A stretch of 64,000 nt of DNA from Subtercola boreus (GCF_003399625.1 NZ_NBXA01000001.1:174535-238534); one strand, 5' to 3'. Counted from the stretch's first letter, positions 24,976-34,131 are shown. The notes: a model not told the origin generated them from the sequence alone. Program-made: numbers and translations.

Positions 24976-25827
24976 GTGCCCCACTTCACCGACGAACACG
25001 GCGTTCGCATCACCTACTACCGCTGGCTGGTCGAGAACCCGCGGGGTGTGGTGCAGATCTCGCACGGGCTCGGTGAGTATGCCGGCCGGTACGTCGAGCT
25101 CGCGGGCGAGCTGAATGCGGCGGGCTATTCCGTCTACGCGAACGACCACCGCGGTCACGGCCAGACCGGCCTCGACCAGCATCACGGCGACCGCACCCAG
25201 TTCGGGCGCCTCGGCCCCGGCGGGCTGCGGGCGACGATTGCCGGAGTCCGCCAGTTCACCGCCCTCATCGCGGGCAAGAACCCGGGGCTGCCGCTGTTCC
25301 TCCTCGCCCAGAGCTGGGGCTCGCTGATGGCACAGATCATCGTCAACGGTTCGTCGCGCCCCTACGCCGGTGTCGTGCTGGTCGGGTCGGCGTACCGGAT
25401 GCCCGGATCCATGGATGGCGGAGACCTCAGCCGCCGCCACCGCCCGCCCGGCGGCGGAGGCCACGGGTACGAATGGCTCAGTCGCGATGAGGCCGTGCAG
25501 ACGGCAGCGTCCGACGACGAGTTCATGTTCGAAGCGAAAGTTCTGAAGCTGTTCGGCCTGGCAGACGGCCTGCGTCTCTTCGGTCGCCCCGCGCGCCACT
25601 TCGACAGCGACCTGCCGGTGCTCATCCTGTCGGGAACCGACGACATCCTCGGCGGGGAGAAGAGCGCCCAGAAGCTCGCGTCGGCGTACCGGCGCGGTGG
25701 TCTCACCGACGTGACGGTGCACCTGTACCCGGATGCCCGCCACGAGGTGCTGCGCGAGACCAATCGCGCCGAGGTCGTCGCCGACCTCTCCGCCTGGCTC
25801 GCCGCCCACGCCCCCCTCCCGGCCTGA
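24976..25827 (+). CDS. Alpha/beta-hydrolase, lysophospholipase/monoacylglycerol-lipase-like
   Basis: A 283-residue cytosolic hydrolase. The oxyanion motif is SHGLGEYAGRY near residue 33. The nucleophile elbow reads LLAQSWGS near 113, so the first Gly of GxSxG is Ala. The acid is in LSGTDD near 226 and the His in DARHEVL near 258. A Gly/Arg-rich insertion near 150-165 lies in the cap region. The substrate is probably a glycerol or phospholipid ester by family. The start is GTG at 24976; CACAAT 6 nt before it fits a leaderless start, and longer in-frame translation runs back through the C-rich spacer. Confidence 0.85.
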   Translation: MPHFTDEHGVRITYYRWLVENPRGVVQISHGLGEYAGRYVELAGELNAAGYSVYANDHRGHGQTGLDQHHGDRTQFGRLGPGGLRATIAGVRQFTALIAGKNPGLPLFLLAQSWGSLMAQIIVNGSSRPYAGVVLVGSAYRMPGSMDGGDLSRRHRPPGGGGHGYEWLSRDEAVQTAASDDEFMFEAKVLKLFGLADGLRLFGRPARHFDSDLPVLILSGTDDILGGEKSAQKLASAYRRGGLTDVTVHLYPDARHEVLRETNRAEVVADLSAWLAAHAPLPA

Positions 25828-25933
25828 CCCCCGCCCGCCCCCGCCACCCCCCCCGACCCCGCCACCCCCCGACCGGCGCAATCGACTCACCGGAAACTGT
25901 CGCTCAGACACCCGCATACCGACAGTTTTCGGT
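25828..25933. terminator. C-rich tract followed by palindrome D
   Basis: C-runs fill 25828-25870 right after the hydrolase stop. Then ACCGGAAACTGTCG (25889-25902) pairs with CGACAGTTTTCGGT (25920-25933), 14-bp arms with one G.T wobble and a 17-nt loop. The same stop / C-tract / palindrome order occurs at four other gene ends. Confidence 0.65.
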
Positions 25934-25995
25934 GTCTCGGCGAGAGCTGGTCGGCGAGGGCTGGCGGGCGGGAGTGCGAGGTTTACGATGAAGCT

Positions 25996-27045
25996 ATGCA
26001 TGGTGAATACAAGGTTCCGGGCGGCAAGCTGGTCGTGGTCGACCTCGAGGTTCGGGACGGGGTGTTCGCCGACTTTCGGCTGGCGGGCGACTTCTTCCTC
26101 GAGCCCGACAGTGCGCTCGACGACATCAACCGCGCTGTGAACGGTCTCTCCGCCGACAGCGAGGCCTCTGCCATCGCCGCCGCGATCAAGGCAGCCCTCT
26201 CGAAGGACGTGACGATGCTCGGTTTCAGCGCCGAGGGCGTCGCCGTGGCGATCCGCCGTTCACTTGCGAAGGCGACGAGCTGGCGCGATTACGACTGGCA
26301 GGTGATCCACTCGAAGGCCGTGCCGCCCGTGATGCAGATGGCGCTCGATGAGGTGTTGGCCGTCGAGGTGGGCGAGGGGCGCCGGGCGCCGACGCTGCGC
26401 ATCTGGGAGTGGGATTCGCCCGCCGTCGTGATCGGCAGCTTCCAGTCTCTGAAGAACGAGGTCGACCCCGAGAACGCTGCGAAGTTCGGCTTCGACGTGG
26501 TGCGCCGGGTCAGTGGCGGCGGGGCGATGTTCATGGAGGCCGGCTCGGTCGTCACCTATTCGATCTACGCCCCGGCCGATCTCGTGCAGGGCCTCAGTTT
26601 CGCGGATTCCTACGCGTTTCTCGACGAATGGGTGCTGATTGCGCTCAAATCACTCGGAATCGACGCCAGCTACGTTCCCCTCAATGACATCTCGAGCCCC
26701 AGCGGCAAGATCGGCGGAGCCGCCCAGAAGCGCCTCGGCAACGGTGCGGTGTTGCATCACGTCACGATGAGCTACGACATCGACGGCGAGAAGATGGTGC
26801 AGGTTCTGCGCATCGGTCGCGAGAAGATGAGCGACAAGGGCACGAAGTCCGCGGCGAAGCGCGTCGACCCTCTCCGCAGCCAGACGGGGCTCTCCCGCGA
26901 GGAGATCATCGACCGGATGATCGACACCTTCACGTCGCTGTACGGCGCCACCACCGGTGACGTCACCGAAGACGAATACGCCCAGGCAGCCACCCTGGTG
27001 GAGACGAAGTTCGGCACCCGCGAGTGGATCGAGCGCGTTCCCTGA
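25996..27045 (+). CDS. Lipoate-protein ligase A-like protein with N-terminal accessory domain
   Basis: A 349-residue protein. Residues 1-90 (HGEYKVPGGKLVVVDLEV onward) resemble the small accessory domain that is C-terminal in E. coli LplA. Residues 100-345 form the BPL/LplA catalytic domain, with RIWEWDSPAVVIGSFQS near 137, RRVSGGGAMF near 170 and the lipoyl-AMP lysine candidate in SGKIGGAAQ near 236. It would attach lipoate or octanoate to E2 or GcvH proteins. The domain order is permuted relative to E. coli LplA. TACGAT lies 6 nt before the ATG, consistent with a leaderless transcript. Confidence 0.87.
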   Translation: MHGEYKVPGGKLVVVDLEVRDGVFADFRLAGDFFLEPDSALDDINRAVNGLSADSEASAIAAAIKAALSKDVTMLGFSAEGVAVAIRRSLAKATSWRDYDWQVIHSKAVPPVMQMALDEVLAVEVGEGRRAPTLRIWEWDSPAVVIGSFQSLKNEVDPENAAKFGFDVVRRVSGGGAMFMEAGSVVTYSIYAPADLVQGLSFADSYAFLDEWVLIALKSLGIDASYVPLNDISSPSGKIGGAAQKRLGNGAVLHHVTMSYDIDGEKMVQVLRIGREKMSDKGTKSAAKRVDPLRSQTGLSREEIIDRMIDTFTSLYGATTGDVTEDEYAQAATLVETKFGTREWIERVP

Positions 27046-27118
27046 TCGACGGGTGCTGGAGGGTTGGTCAACGGGTGACAGGCGGGTGATCGTGCGGTGA
27101 GCGGCCCGGGCCGCGAGC

Positions 27119-27406
27119 TCAGCCGCGCTCGACCAGTTCGTGGTACTCCGGATGCCCGTCGATCCAGCCCGCGACGAACGGGCATTCGGGAACGACTTTC
27201 AGCCCGGTGTTGATGCGCACATCATCCAGCGCACCCTTCACGAGGTTGCTACCGAGTCCGCTCTTCCGGCGGGACGGATCCACCTCTGTGTGGGTGAAGA
27301 CGATGGCGTCACCCACCGTGCGGTAGTCGGCGAGCCCGGCTTCCCGGTCGTCGACGACGAGAACGTAGCGATGGTGGTCAGCTTCGTGACGGATCAAGGT
27401 GCTCAT
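27119..27406 (-). CDS. Small GNAT-fold N-acetyltransferase
   Basis: A 95-residue one-domain protein of the YjdJ/Gcn5-like small acetyltransferase group. Beta strands around LVVDDREAGLADYR and IVFTHTEVDP lead to the acetyl-CoA loop RRKSGLGSNLVKGALD near residue 47, then a short end with VPECPFVAGWIDGHPEY. The ATG at 27404-27406 has TACTGT 8 nt before it; an ATG 8 codons further up is possible. The acceptor is unknown. It is divergent from the DNA methyltransferase gene by about 80 bp. Confidence 0.85.
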   Translation of the reverse strand: MSTLIRHEADHHRYVLVVDDREAGLADYRTVGDAIVFTHTEVDPSRRKSGLGSNLVKGALDDVRINTGLKVVPECPFVAGWIDGHPEYHELVERG

Positions 27407-27486
27407 TGACCTCGACAGTACGCCGGGCATCCGGCGACTGCGAGTTGCCGCTCCGGGGGTGGCGCGCGGACTGCCACAATGAGAGC

Positions 27487-28353
27487 ATGCCCACCCCGCC
27501 CCGCGTGAATCCGATGCCGGCGGGCGCGAACGGCCGTGTCGTCCGGGCCGACAACCTCGACGTGCTCCCCACCCTCGAGAGCGGATCCGTCACTCTGATC
27601 TACCTCGATCCGCCGTTCAACACCGGTCGCGTCCAGCGCCGGCAGGGTACGACCGCCGTACGCTCGGAGGCCGGAACCGGATCCATCACCGGCTTCAAGG
27701 GCAACAGCTACGATCGCATCAAGGGCGATCTGCTGCGCTACGACGACGCCTTCGAGAACTACTGGGAGTTCCTCGAACCCCGCCTCCTGGAAGCCTGGCG
27801 CCTGCTCGCCGACGACGGAACGCTCTACCTGCACCTCGACTATCGCGAGGCGCACTACGCGAAGGTGCTGCTGGATGCGCTCTTCGGGCGGGAGAGCTTT
27901 CTGAACGAGATCATCTGGGCCTACGACTACGGCGCGAAGGCGAAGACACGCTGGCCGACGAAGCACGACACGATCCTGGTCTACGTGAAGAACCCGCAGG
28001 GCTACTACTTCGACTCTGAGACGGTCGACCGCGAACCGTACATGGCGCCCGGGCTGGTGACTCCGGAGCGCGCGGCGCGCGGCAAGCTCCCGACCGATGT
28101 CTGGTGGCACACGATCGTGTCGCCGACCGGCCGCGAGAAGACCGGCTATCCCACCCAGAAGCCCGAGGGGGTGCTCCGGCGCATCGTGCAGGCGTCGTCG
28201 CGGGAGGGGGATCTCGTGCTCGACTTCTTCGCGGGCAGCGGAACGACGGGCGCGGTGGCGTCAGCGCTCGGGCGCCGATTCCTTCTGATCGACCAGAACC
28301 CCGAGGCGATCGCGGTCATGCAGAAGCGCCTGCCTGCCGCGACCTTCGAGTAG
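27487..28353 (+). CDS. DNA methyltransferase, beta class (N6-adenine or N4-cytosine), solitary
   Basis: A 288-residue enzyme. The catalytic motif IV is YLDPPFN near residue 40 and the AdoMet motif I is DFFAGSGTTGA near 249, so the catalytic motif precedes the cofactor motif, the beta-class order. DPPF points to N6-adenine, though N4-cytosine cannot be excluded. The target-recognition region probably lies near 55-90 or 140-215. No restriction gene adjoins, so it looks like an orphan regulatory methylase. CACAAT 6 nt before the ATG supports this start. A perfect hairpin overlaps its last codons. Confidence 0.9.
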   Translation: MPTPPRVNPMPAGANGRVVRADNLDVLPTLESGSVTLIYLDPPFNTGRVQRRQGTTAVRSEAGTGSITGFKGNSYDRIKGDLLRYDDAFENYWEFLEPRLLEAWRLLADDGTLYLHLDYREAHYAKVLLDALFGRESFLNEIIWAYDYGAKAKTRWPTKHDTILVYVKNPQGYYFDSETVDREPYMAPGLVTPERAARGKLPTDVWWHTIVSPTGREKTGYPTQKPEGVLRRIVQASSREGDLVLDFFAGSGTTGAVASALGRRFLLIDQNPEAIAVMQKRLPAATFE

Positions 28354-28371
28354 GTCGCGGCAGGCAGGCGC
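28326..28371. terminator. Perfect 19-bp hairpin overlapping the methyltransferase stop codon
   Basis: Arms 28326-28344 and 28353-28371 are exact complements with an 8-nt loop (28345-28352); the stop codon TAG occupies 28351-28353. It also faces the end of the convergent MFS gene (28407), so it may work in both directions. There is no T-run. Confidence 0.85.
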
Positions 28372-28406
28372 CTGGGGGGTGGTGCGGGGGGAGTGACGCG
28401 GGCGCG

Positions 28407-30236
28407 TCAGGCCCCGTGCCTCGGCTGGTGCGCGGCTCCGGATGCCGGTTCCACCGGTCCCCGGTCGCCTTCGCCCGTCGTGCCGGGCTCGACCATCGCG
28501 CCCGTCGTGTTGGCGGCAGAGAGCGCCTCGGCGGCCAAGGCGCCTTCCGCGGCATCCAGATCGCTAGCCTCCTGCATGGCCGACTTCTGCCGGAGCGGGG
28601 GAGCCTTCAGGAACAGGGCCAGCACGAACGCCACGGTGACGACGGCCATGGTGATCCAGAACACGGAGGCGATCGCGAACGAGAACCCGCTGAGGAACGG
28701 GAAGGCCAGGCGCGGGTCGATCACGTTCAGGAACGACGTGTCGCCGTTCAGGGCGTTGCTGATCGCCGTGAAGTCCTGCGTCTGGATCCAGCCGAGGATC
28801 TGCGTATTGGCGGGGTTGCCGGTGACGGCCGGATCCTGGGCGGCGGCTGCGATCCCCGCCTGCGTCGACGGCTGGGCGAACGCGTCTGTCACGGTCTGCG
28901 GCAGGCGCGTGAAGATGAACGAGAACACGACAGCGGTGCCGAGCGTTCCACCGATCTGGCGGAAGAACGTCGAGGCGCTCGTCGCCACGCCGATGTCGCG
29001 CGGCCCGACCGAGTTCTGCGAGGCGATGGTGAGCGTCTGCATCATCTGGCCGAGCCCCAGGCCGATGATGAACATGCCGACCATCACGTACCAGATCTGG
29101 GTGTCGACCCGGAGGAAGGTCATGATGAAGAACCCGATGGCCATCAGCGCGGTGCCGATCACGGGGAACTTCTTGTACCGTCCGGTGCGAGCGATGAGCT
29201 GGCCGCTGACGATGGATGCCGTCATCAGGCCGAGGATCATCGGCAGCATCAGGAAGCCCGACTCCGTGGGCGTCGCGCCCTTCACCAGCTGCAGGTAGAG
29301 CGGCAGCGTGAGGAGGGCCCCGAACATCCCGAACCCCACCAGCACACCCAGAACGGTGGCCACCGAGAACGTGGAGGAGCGGAACAGTTTCAAGGGGATC
29401 AGCGCGTCATCACCCATTCTGCGCTCGACGAACAGGAAGGCGGCGATGCCGGCGGCCGACAGGATGTAGCAGAGCCACGCCCCACCCGATCCCCAGCCCC
29501 ATTCGCGGCCCTGTTCGGCGATCAGCAGCAACGGAACGAGCGCGAGGATGACCGTGGCAGCGCCCCACCAGTCGATGCGCACGCCCGGGCGCTTCGTGAA
29601 CGGCAGGTGGAGGAACCGCAGGACGACGCCGAGAGCGACGATGCCGATCGGGATGTTGATCAGGAACACCCAGCGCCAGCCGGTGATGAAGACGATCTCG
29701 GGAGCGCCGGAGAGCAGGCCACCGAGAAGCGGTCCGATGACGCTGGCGATACCGAAGGTGGCCAGGAAGTAGCCCTGGTACTTGGCGCGCTCGCGGGGAG
29801 CGAGCATGTCGCCCATGATCGCGAGCGGGAGAGCCATCAGGCCACCGGCGCCGAGGCCCTGGATGCCGCGGAAGATCGCCAGTTCGTACATCGAGGTCGA
29901 GAGGCCGGAGAGGAGAGATCCGACCAGGAAGATGCTGATCGCGATGATGAACAGCGGACGGCGACCGAAGATGTCGCTCAGCTTGCCGTAGATCGGCGTG
30001 CTGATCGTCGACAGGATGAGGTAGGCGGTGGTCACCCACGCCTGCAGGGCGAGCCCGTCGAGGTCGTCGGCGATCGTGCGCATGGAGGTGCCGACGATCG
30101 TCTGGTCGAGGGCCGACAGGAACATCCCTGCCATCAGCGCGAAGATGATCACCAGGATCTGACGGTGGGTCATCACGCCGCCGGCGTCCTTGATCGACTG
30201 GGCCCGGGCCTGGCCTGAAGTGGTTGTGCGTGACAT
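28407..30236 (-). CDS. MFS drug-efflux transporter, DHA2 family (14 TM)
   Basis: A 609-residue EmrB/QacA-like proton antiporter. The N-terminal 25 residues are cytosolic, then 14 hydrophobic segments run to about residue 540. The DHA2 motifs LDQTIVGTSM near 44, GKLSDIFGRRP near 84 and RGIQGLGAGG near 124 are present. Residues past 545 form a hydrophilic Ala/Glu-rich tail. No specific drug can be named. It has no adjacent dedicated regulator: the divergent gene encodes a secreted amidase-like protein. The ribosome site AGGACC precedes the ATG at 30234-30236. Confidence 0.92.
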   Translation of the reverse strand: MSRTTTSGQARAQSIKDAGGVMTHRQILVIIFALMAGMFLSALDQTIVGTSMRTIADDLDGLALQAWVTTAYLILSTISTPIYGKLSDIFGRRPLFIIAISIFLVGSLLSGLSTSMYELAIFRGIQGLGAGGLMALPLAIMGDMLAPRERAKYQGYFLATFGIASVIGPLLGGLLSGAPEIVFITGWRWVFLINIPIGIVALGVVLRFLHLPFTKRPGVRIDWWGAATVILALVPLLLIAEQGREWGWGSGGAWLCYILSAAGIAAFLFVERRMGDDALIPLKLFRSSTFSVATVLGVLVGFGMFGALLTLPLYLQLVKGATPTESGFLMLPMILGLMTASIVSGQLIARTGRYKKFPVIGTALMAIGFFIMTFLRVDTQIWYVMVGMFIIGLGLGQMMQTLTIASQNSVGPRDIGVATSASTFFRQIGGTLGTAVVFSFIFTRLPQTVTDAFAQPSTQAGIAAAAQDPAVTGNPANTQILGWIQTQDFTAISNALNGDTSFLNVIDPRLAFPFLSGFSFAIASVFWITMAVVTVAFVLALFLKAPPLRQKSAMQEASDLDAAEGALAAEALSAANTTGAMVEPGTTGEGDRGPVEPASGAAHQPRHGA

Positions 30237-30328
30237 GGAGGTCCTGATCTGAAAAAGTTTGCGGAGACTGCAAAGTTACACCCGACGAAACTTCCTTGCA
30301 AGATGGCAAGCTTCTACCTCCGTAGGGC

Positions 30329-30340
30329 TTGCAATTGCAA
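30329..30340. promoter_or_regulatory. 12-bp palindrome in the divergent promoter region
   Basis: TTGCAATTGCAA is a perfect palindrome. TAGATA (30356-30361) and TATGTA (30360-30365) follow as possible -10 boxes for the rightward gene, with the palindrome at -35 position. It looks like an operator; its regulator is not in view. Confidence 0.45.
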
Positions 30341-30380
30341 CCCAGAGGTTCCTCATAGATATGTATGTTGTGGTTGAAGA

Positions 30381-31253
30381 GTGACAGTTACTACGCGACG
30401 CTCTTTTATTACTCTGATGGCCGGATCCGGACTCCTCGCCCTCGCGGGCTGCGCCGACAGCAACGCTTTCGGTGAATCGGCCCCCACTGCCTCCGCAGCC
30501 GCCGCGCCGACTGTCACCGGGGTGAGCGTCGCGTCCGGGTCCCTGACGGGTGGCACGGCTGTGAGCCTCACCGGGTCGGGACTCGCCGACGTCGTCGGAG
30601 TGACCGTGGGAGGCGCTGCCGCGACATCCCTCGCCGTCGACGGAACTGGTGCGGTCTCGTTCCTGACGCCCGCTGCGGTGGACTACCAGCCGGCGGCCGC
30701 CGCGATCGCGCTGGCGTTCAGAGACGGAACCAGCCTCGATGCCGGCACGCCCTTCGCCTATCAGGCTGTCACGGCTGTCGATCGACAGCTCCAGTACGCC
30801 TTCACCTACTGGCAGGACTACAACCTGGCCCAGTGGAGCCGGTTCAGCGACAACGATTGCGGCAACTTCGTCAATCAGACCCTGCTCGCGCGCGGCTGGC
30901 AGCAGAACAGCGACTGGTACAGCGACTACGCCACGACTGGCGACTACAGCCTGAGCTGGATCCGCGGCAACGAGATGGACGACTACCTCAATTCCCGTGA
31001 CGACACCACGCGGCTGGAACTCTCTGAGCGTGCGTCCGTTAAGGTGGGCGATGTCGTGATGTTCGACTGGGACCCTGAGAACGACAACGGGGTGGATCAC
31101 ACAATGCTCGTCTCCCGGGTGGACCTGAACCCCGACGGCACCAACGCAATCAAGCTCGTCGGGCACACCCTCGATGCGCAGTACCGCGACCTCGACGGGG
31201 CGATCACGATTGAGAACCCGGGCGGGACCGCCCACTTCTACAGCATCGCCTGA
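30381..31253 (+). CDS. Secreted protein with IPT/TIG-like and amidase (Amidase_6-like) domains
   Basis: A 290-residue secreted protein from GTG. The N-terminus TTRRSFITLMAGSGLLALAGC combines a twin-arginine-like motif with a lipobox (LAGC), so it is probably a lipoprotein. Residues 40-130 look like an IPT/TIG Ig-like domain. Residues 135-290 match the putative amidase domain, with the Cys of NDCGNFVNQTL near 155 and the His of GVDHTMLVS near 238 as likely catalytic pair. A role in peptidoglycan or peptide amide cleavage is inferred. Confidence 0.8.
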   Translation: MTVTTRRSFITLMAGSGLLALAGCADSNAFGESAPTASAAAAPTVTGVSVASGSLTGGTAVSLTGSGLADVVGVTVGGAAATSLAVDGTGAVSFLTPAAVDYQPAAAAIALAFRDGTSLDAGTPFAYQAVTAVDRQLQYAFTYWQDYNLAQWSRFSDNDCGNFVNQTLLARGWQQNSDWYSDYATTGDYSLSWIRGNEMDDYLNSRDDTTRLELSERASVKVGDVVMFDWDPENDNGVDHTMLVSRVDLNPDGTNAIKLVGHTLDAQYRDLDGAITIENPGGTAHFYSIA

Positions 31254-31341
31254 GGCGGCTTGCAGCCTGGCACCCCTATTTAGATAGGTTTGCGAGTACG
31301 TTCTTTACGTTTGACAGGATTTCGGCCCTTACACTGGGCGG

Positions 31342-32313
31342 GTGTCCGATGCCGTCCCACCCGATCGCCGACCTCGCAGTGCCGAAGGTCGTGCGGGGTC
31401 CCCGCTCTCCCGCGAGACACCGCAGGCTCCGGATGACCGGCGGCGGCAACTGCGGCGGCGCCGAATTCTCGCGGCGGTGCTGATCGTCGTCGTGATCGCG
31501 GCATTCGTCGGCGGGACGGTGATCGCGCTGAACGCGGTCGCGCACCAGTTCCAGGCGGGCGCGGCAGCGGCGGCCCTCCCCGCGCCGACGGAATCCCCGT
31601 CGGCGCCCTCCTCCACGCCCTCGGTTCCGCCCTCGCCGAGCGACACAGCGGTTCCGGCGGCGCCGACTGCGCCGCCCGTACCGCCCGCGTTCGACAAGAC
31701 GGCCCACTCGATCGACGACCCGAACAGCATCTGGGTGGTCGTGAACAAGCAGCGCCCTCTCGCCGACGGCGCGAACTTCGTCCCCCCGAACCTCGTCGAT
31801 CTGCCCAGAGACATGCCCGATCCGCTCGGGTACATGCTGCGTTCCGACGCGGCTGATGCCCTGCACTCGATGTTCGCCGCGGACAAAGCCGAGGTGGGAA
31901 CCCAGCTGATCGCCCAGAGCGGCTATCGCGACTACAGCGTGCAGGTGCGGGCGTATCAGCACTACAAGGACGCCCTCGGAGTCGCCGGCGCTGACAAGAC
32001 CAGTGCGCGTCCCGGTTTCAGCGAGCATCAGACCGGACTTGCCATGGACATCATGGACACCTCGAGTGGCTGCGACCTCGAGACCCCCTGCTTCGGGAGT
32101 GCGCCGTCAGGCGTGTGGCTCGCCGCCAACGCCTACCGGTTCGGATTCATCCTGCGCTACCCGGCCGACAAGACCGCCGTGACGGGCTACGAGTACGAGC
32201 CGTGGCACTTCCGTTTCGTGGGGGTCGACCTGGCCACCGAGATGCACAACACCGGCGTCGAAACCCTCGAGGAGTTCTTCGGCCTGCCGGCAGCCCCCGA
32301 CTACGCAGGCTGA
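31342..32313 (+). CDS. D-alanyl-D-alanine carboxypeptidase, VanY family, membrane-anchored
   Basis: A 323-residue protein. A basic cytosolic start and one TM helix (about 42-65) lead to a Pro/Ser/Ala-rich linker to about 115. The zinc peptidase domain has SGYRDYSVQ near 193, the ligand motif SEHQTGLAMD near 225 and EPWHFRFVG near 290. It trims the terminal D-Ala of peptidoglycan stem peptides outside the membrane. The start is GTG, with TACACT 6 nt upstream. Its presence alone does not indicate vancomycin resistance; no vanA/H/X genes are near. Confidence 0.9.
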   Translation: MSDAVPPDRRPRSAEGRAGSPLSRETPQAPDDRRRQLRRRRILAAVLIVVVIAAFVGGTVIALNAVAHQFQAGAAAAALPAPTESPSAPSSTPSVPPSPSDTAVPAAPTAPPVPPAFDKTAHSIDDPNSIWVVVNKQRPLADGANFVPPNLVDLPRDMPDPLGYMLRSDAADALHSMFAADKAEVGTQLIAQSGYRDYSVQVRAYQHYKDALGVAGADKTSARPGFSEHQTGLAMDIMDTSSGCDLETPCFGSAPSGVWLAANAYRFGFILRYPADKTAVTGYEYEPWHFRFVGVDLATEMHNTGVETLEEFFGLPAAPDYAG

Positions 32314-32388
32314 CCTCCCGCCACCCGTCTCGCCCACCCGTCGCCAGAGGAGGCCGCTTCGCGCCCCTCTCCGCCGGTCTGGGGGCGC

Positions 32389-34014
32389 TCAGGCGCCGAG
32401 GGCGCCGTCGACGATGACTTTTGCTTCGGCCTGCACCTCCTTCAGGTGCTCGGCGCCGAGGAACGACTCGGCATAGATCTTGTAGACGTCTTCGGTGCCC
32501 GATGGGCGCGCGGCGAACCAGGCGTTCTCGGTGACGACCTTCACGCCGCCGACGGGGGCGTCGTTGCCGGGTGCCCGGCTCAGCTTCGCGATGATCGGCT
32601 CGCCGGCGAGGGTCGAGGCGGGGATGTCGTCGCCATCGAGTTTTGCCAGCTGCGCCTTCTGGGCCTTGGAGGCCGCGGCGTCGATGCGCTCGTACACCGG
32701 GTCGCCGAACTTCTCGACGAGGTCGGCGTAGTGCTGCGACGGCGTCTTGCCCGTGACCGCCAGGATCTCCGAGGCGAGCAGCGCGAGGATGATGCCGTCT
32801 TTGTCGGTGGTCCAGACGGTTCCGTCGAAGCGGAGGAACGACGCTCCCGCCGACTCCTCCCCGCCGAACGCCACACTTCCGTCGATGAGACCGGGCACGA
32901 ACCACTTGAACCCCACGGGGACCTCCCAGAGGCGACGCCCGAGCGACGACGCGACCCGGTCGATCATCGTGGAGGAGACGAGGGTCTTGCCGATGGCGGC
33001 ATCCGGTCGCCACGACGTGCGGTTGCCGTAGAGGTACTGGATCGCAACGGCGAGGTAGTGGTTCGGGTTCATGATGCCCGCGTCGGGCGTGACGACACCG
33101 TGCCGGTCGGCATCCGCATCGTTGCCCGTCGAGATGTCGTAGTCGTGTCGACGCTCGACCAACGATGCCATCGCGTAGGGGGAGGAGCAGTCCATGCGGA
33201 TCTTGCCGTCCCAGTCGAGCGTCATGAATGCCCATTGCGGGTCGACCGTGGTGTTGACGACCTCGAGGTTCAGCCCGAAGCGCTCGCCGATGAGCTCCCA
33301 GTACTCGACGCTGGCGCCACCGAGTGGGTCCGCGCCGATGTGGATGCCCGACTTCGCGATCTTGTCGAGGTCGATGACGCTCGGCAGGTCGGCCACGTAG
33401 TGCTCGCGGAAGTCGTAGGTGTCGCTCGGAGTCGCTTCCCCGCGCAGCACCTCCACGAGACCGGCTTCGATCAACTCGTTGGCGCGTGCCGCGATCCATC
33501 CCGTCGCATCGGAGTCGGCCGGCCCACCGTGCGGGGGGTTGTACTTGAAGCCCCCGTCTCGGGGCGGGTTGTGGCTCGGCGTGATCACGATGCCATCGGC
33601 CTGGTCGGAGTGCCCTGAGGCGGCATTGTTGTAGCGCAGGATGGCGTGCGACACCGCGGGCGTCGGAGTGAAGCTGTCACGCGAATCCGTCCACACCGTC
33701 ACGTGGTTGGCGTTCAGCACCTCGAGGGCGGTGTCTTCGGCGGGCTTCGAGAGACCGTGGGTGTCGCGCCCGATGAAGAGGGGACCGGTGATGCCCTGCA
33801 GCGCGCGGTACTCGACGATCGCCTGCGTGATGGCCAGGATGTGGTTCTCGTTGAACGCGGTGTCGAGGGACGAACCGCGGTGCCCGCTCGTGCCGAAGAT
33901 CACCTTCTGCTCCGGGTTCGTCACATCGGGCTTCAACTCGTAGTACGCCGACACCAGGGCATCGATGTCGACCAGGTCTTCGGGAAGGGCCTGCAGCCCG
34001 GCGCGCTCGTTCAT
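32389..34014 (-). CDS. pgm: Phosphoglucomutase (alpha-D-glucose specific)
   Basis: A 541-residue enzyme interconverting glucose 1- and 6-phosphate, linking glycolysis to glycogen and wall sugar-nucleotide synthesis. [10 protein letters not shown] near residue 40 is the N-terminal substrate loop, [11 protein letters not shown] near 145 holds the phosphoserine, DADADRHG near 300 binds Mg and [10 protein letters not shown] near 387 binds the sugar. Length is normal for the family. CAAGAT (34021-34026) lies 6 nt before the ATG with no ribosome site, pointing to a leaderless mRNA. Confidence 0.96.
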   Translation of the reverse strand: MNERAGLQALPEDLVDIDALVSAYYELKPDVTNPEQKVIFGTSGHRGSSLDTAFNENHILAITQAIVEYRALQGITGPLFIGRDTHGLSKPAEDTALEVLNANHVTVWTDSRDSFTPTPAVSHAILRYNNAASGHSDQADGIVITPSHNPPRDGGFKYNPPHGGPADSDATGWIAARANELIEAGLVEVLRGEATPSDTYDFREHYVADLPSVIDLDKIAKSGIHIGADPLGGASVEYWELIGERFGLNLEVVNTTVDPQWAFMTLDWDGKIRMDCSSPYAMASLVERRHDYDISTGNDADADRHGVVTPDAGIMNPNHYLAVAIQYLYGNRTSWRPDAAIGKTLVSSTMIDRVASSLGRRLWEVPVGFKWFVPGLIDGSVAFGGEESAGASFLRFDGTVWTTDKDGIILALLASEILAVTGKTPSQHYADLVEKFGDPVYERIDAAASKAQKAQLAKLDGDDIPASTLAGEPIIAKLSRAPGNDAPVGGVKVVTENAWFAARPSGTEDVYKIYAESFLGAEHLKEVQAEAKVIVDGALGA

Positions 34015-34076
34015 GCCTTCATCTTGGCACCGGTGCAGGCCGCCCCGCGAGCATTTGCCGCATCTGTGGAGAAGTG

Positions 34077-34114
34077 GTCAGGCCCCCTATCCTGTGGAGG
34101 AGAGGCGGCCTGAC
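34077..34114. terminator. Inverted repeat between the secreted Ig-like gene and pgm
   Basis: GTCAGGCC (34077-34084) and GGCCTGAC (34107-34114) form 8-bp arms around a 22-nt loop. The leftward pgm promoter lies just left of it. It lies downstream of the stop at 34132 and probably ends that transcript. Confidence 0.45.
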
Positions 34115-34131
34115 CGCGGCATGCGAGGCCG

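Noticed and set aside
28104..30218. A 704-codon + strand frame opposite the MFS transporter
   Set aside because: Its translation is rich in Arg, Asp, Glu and His without domains. The minus strand encodes a well-conserved 14-TM transporter.
31342..32313. VanY-type protein as a sign of a vancomycin-resistance cluster
   Set aside because: No VanA/H/X or VanRS-like genes nearby; VanY-type carboxypeptidases are common wall enzymes in actinomycetes.
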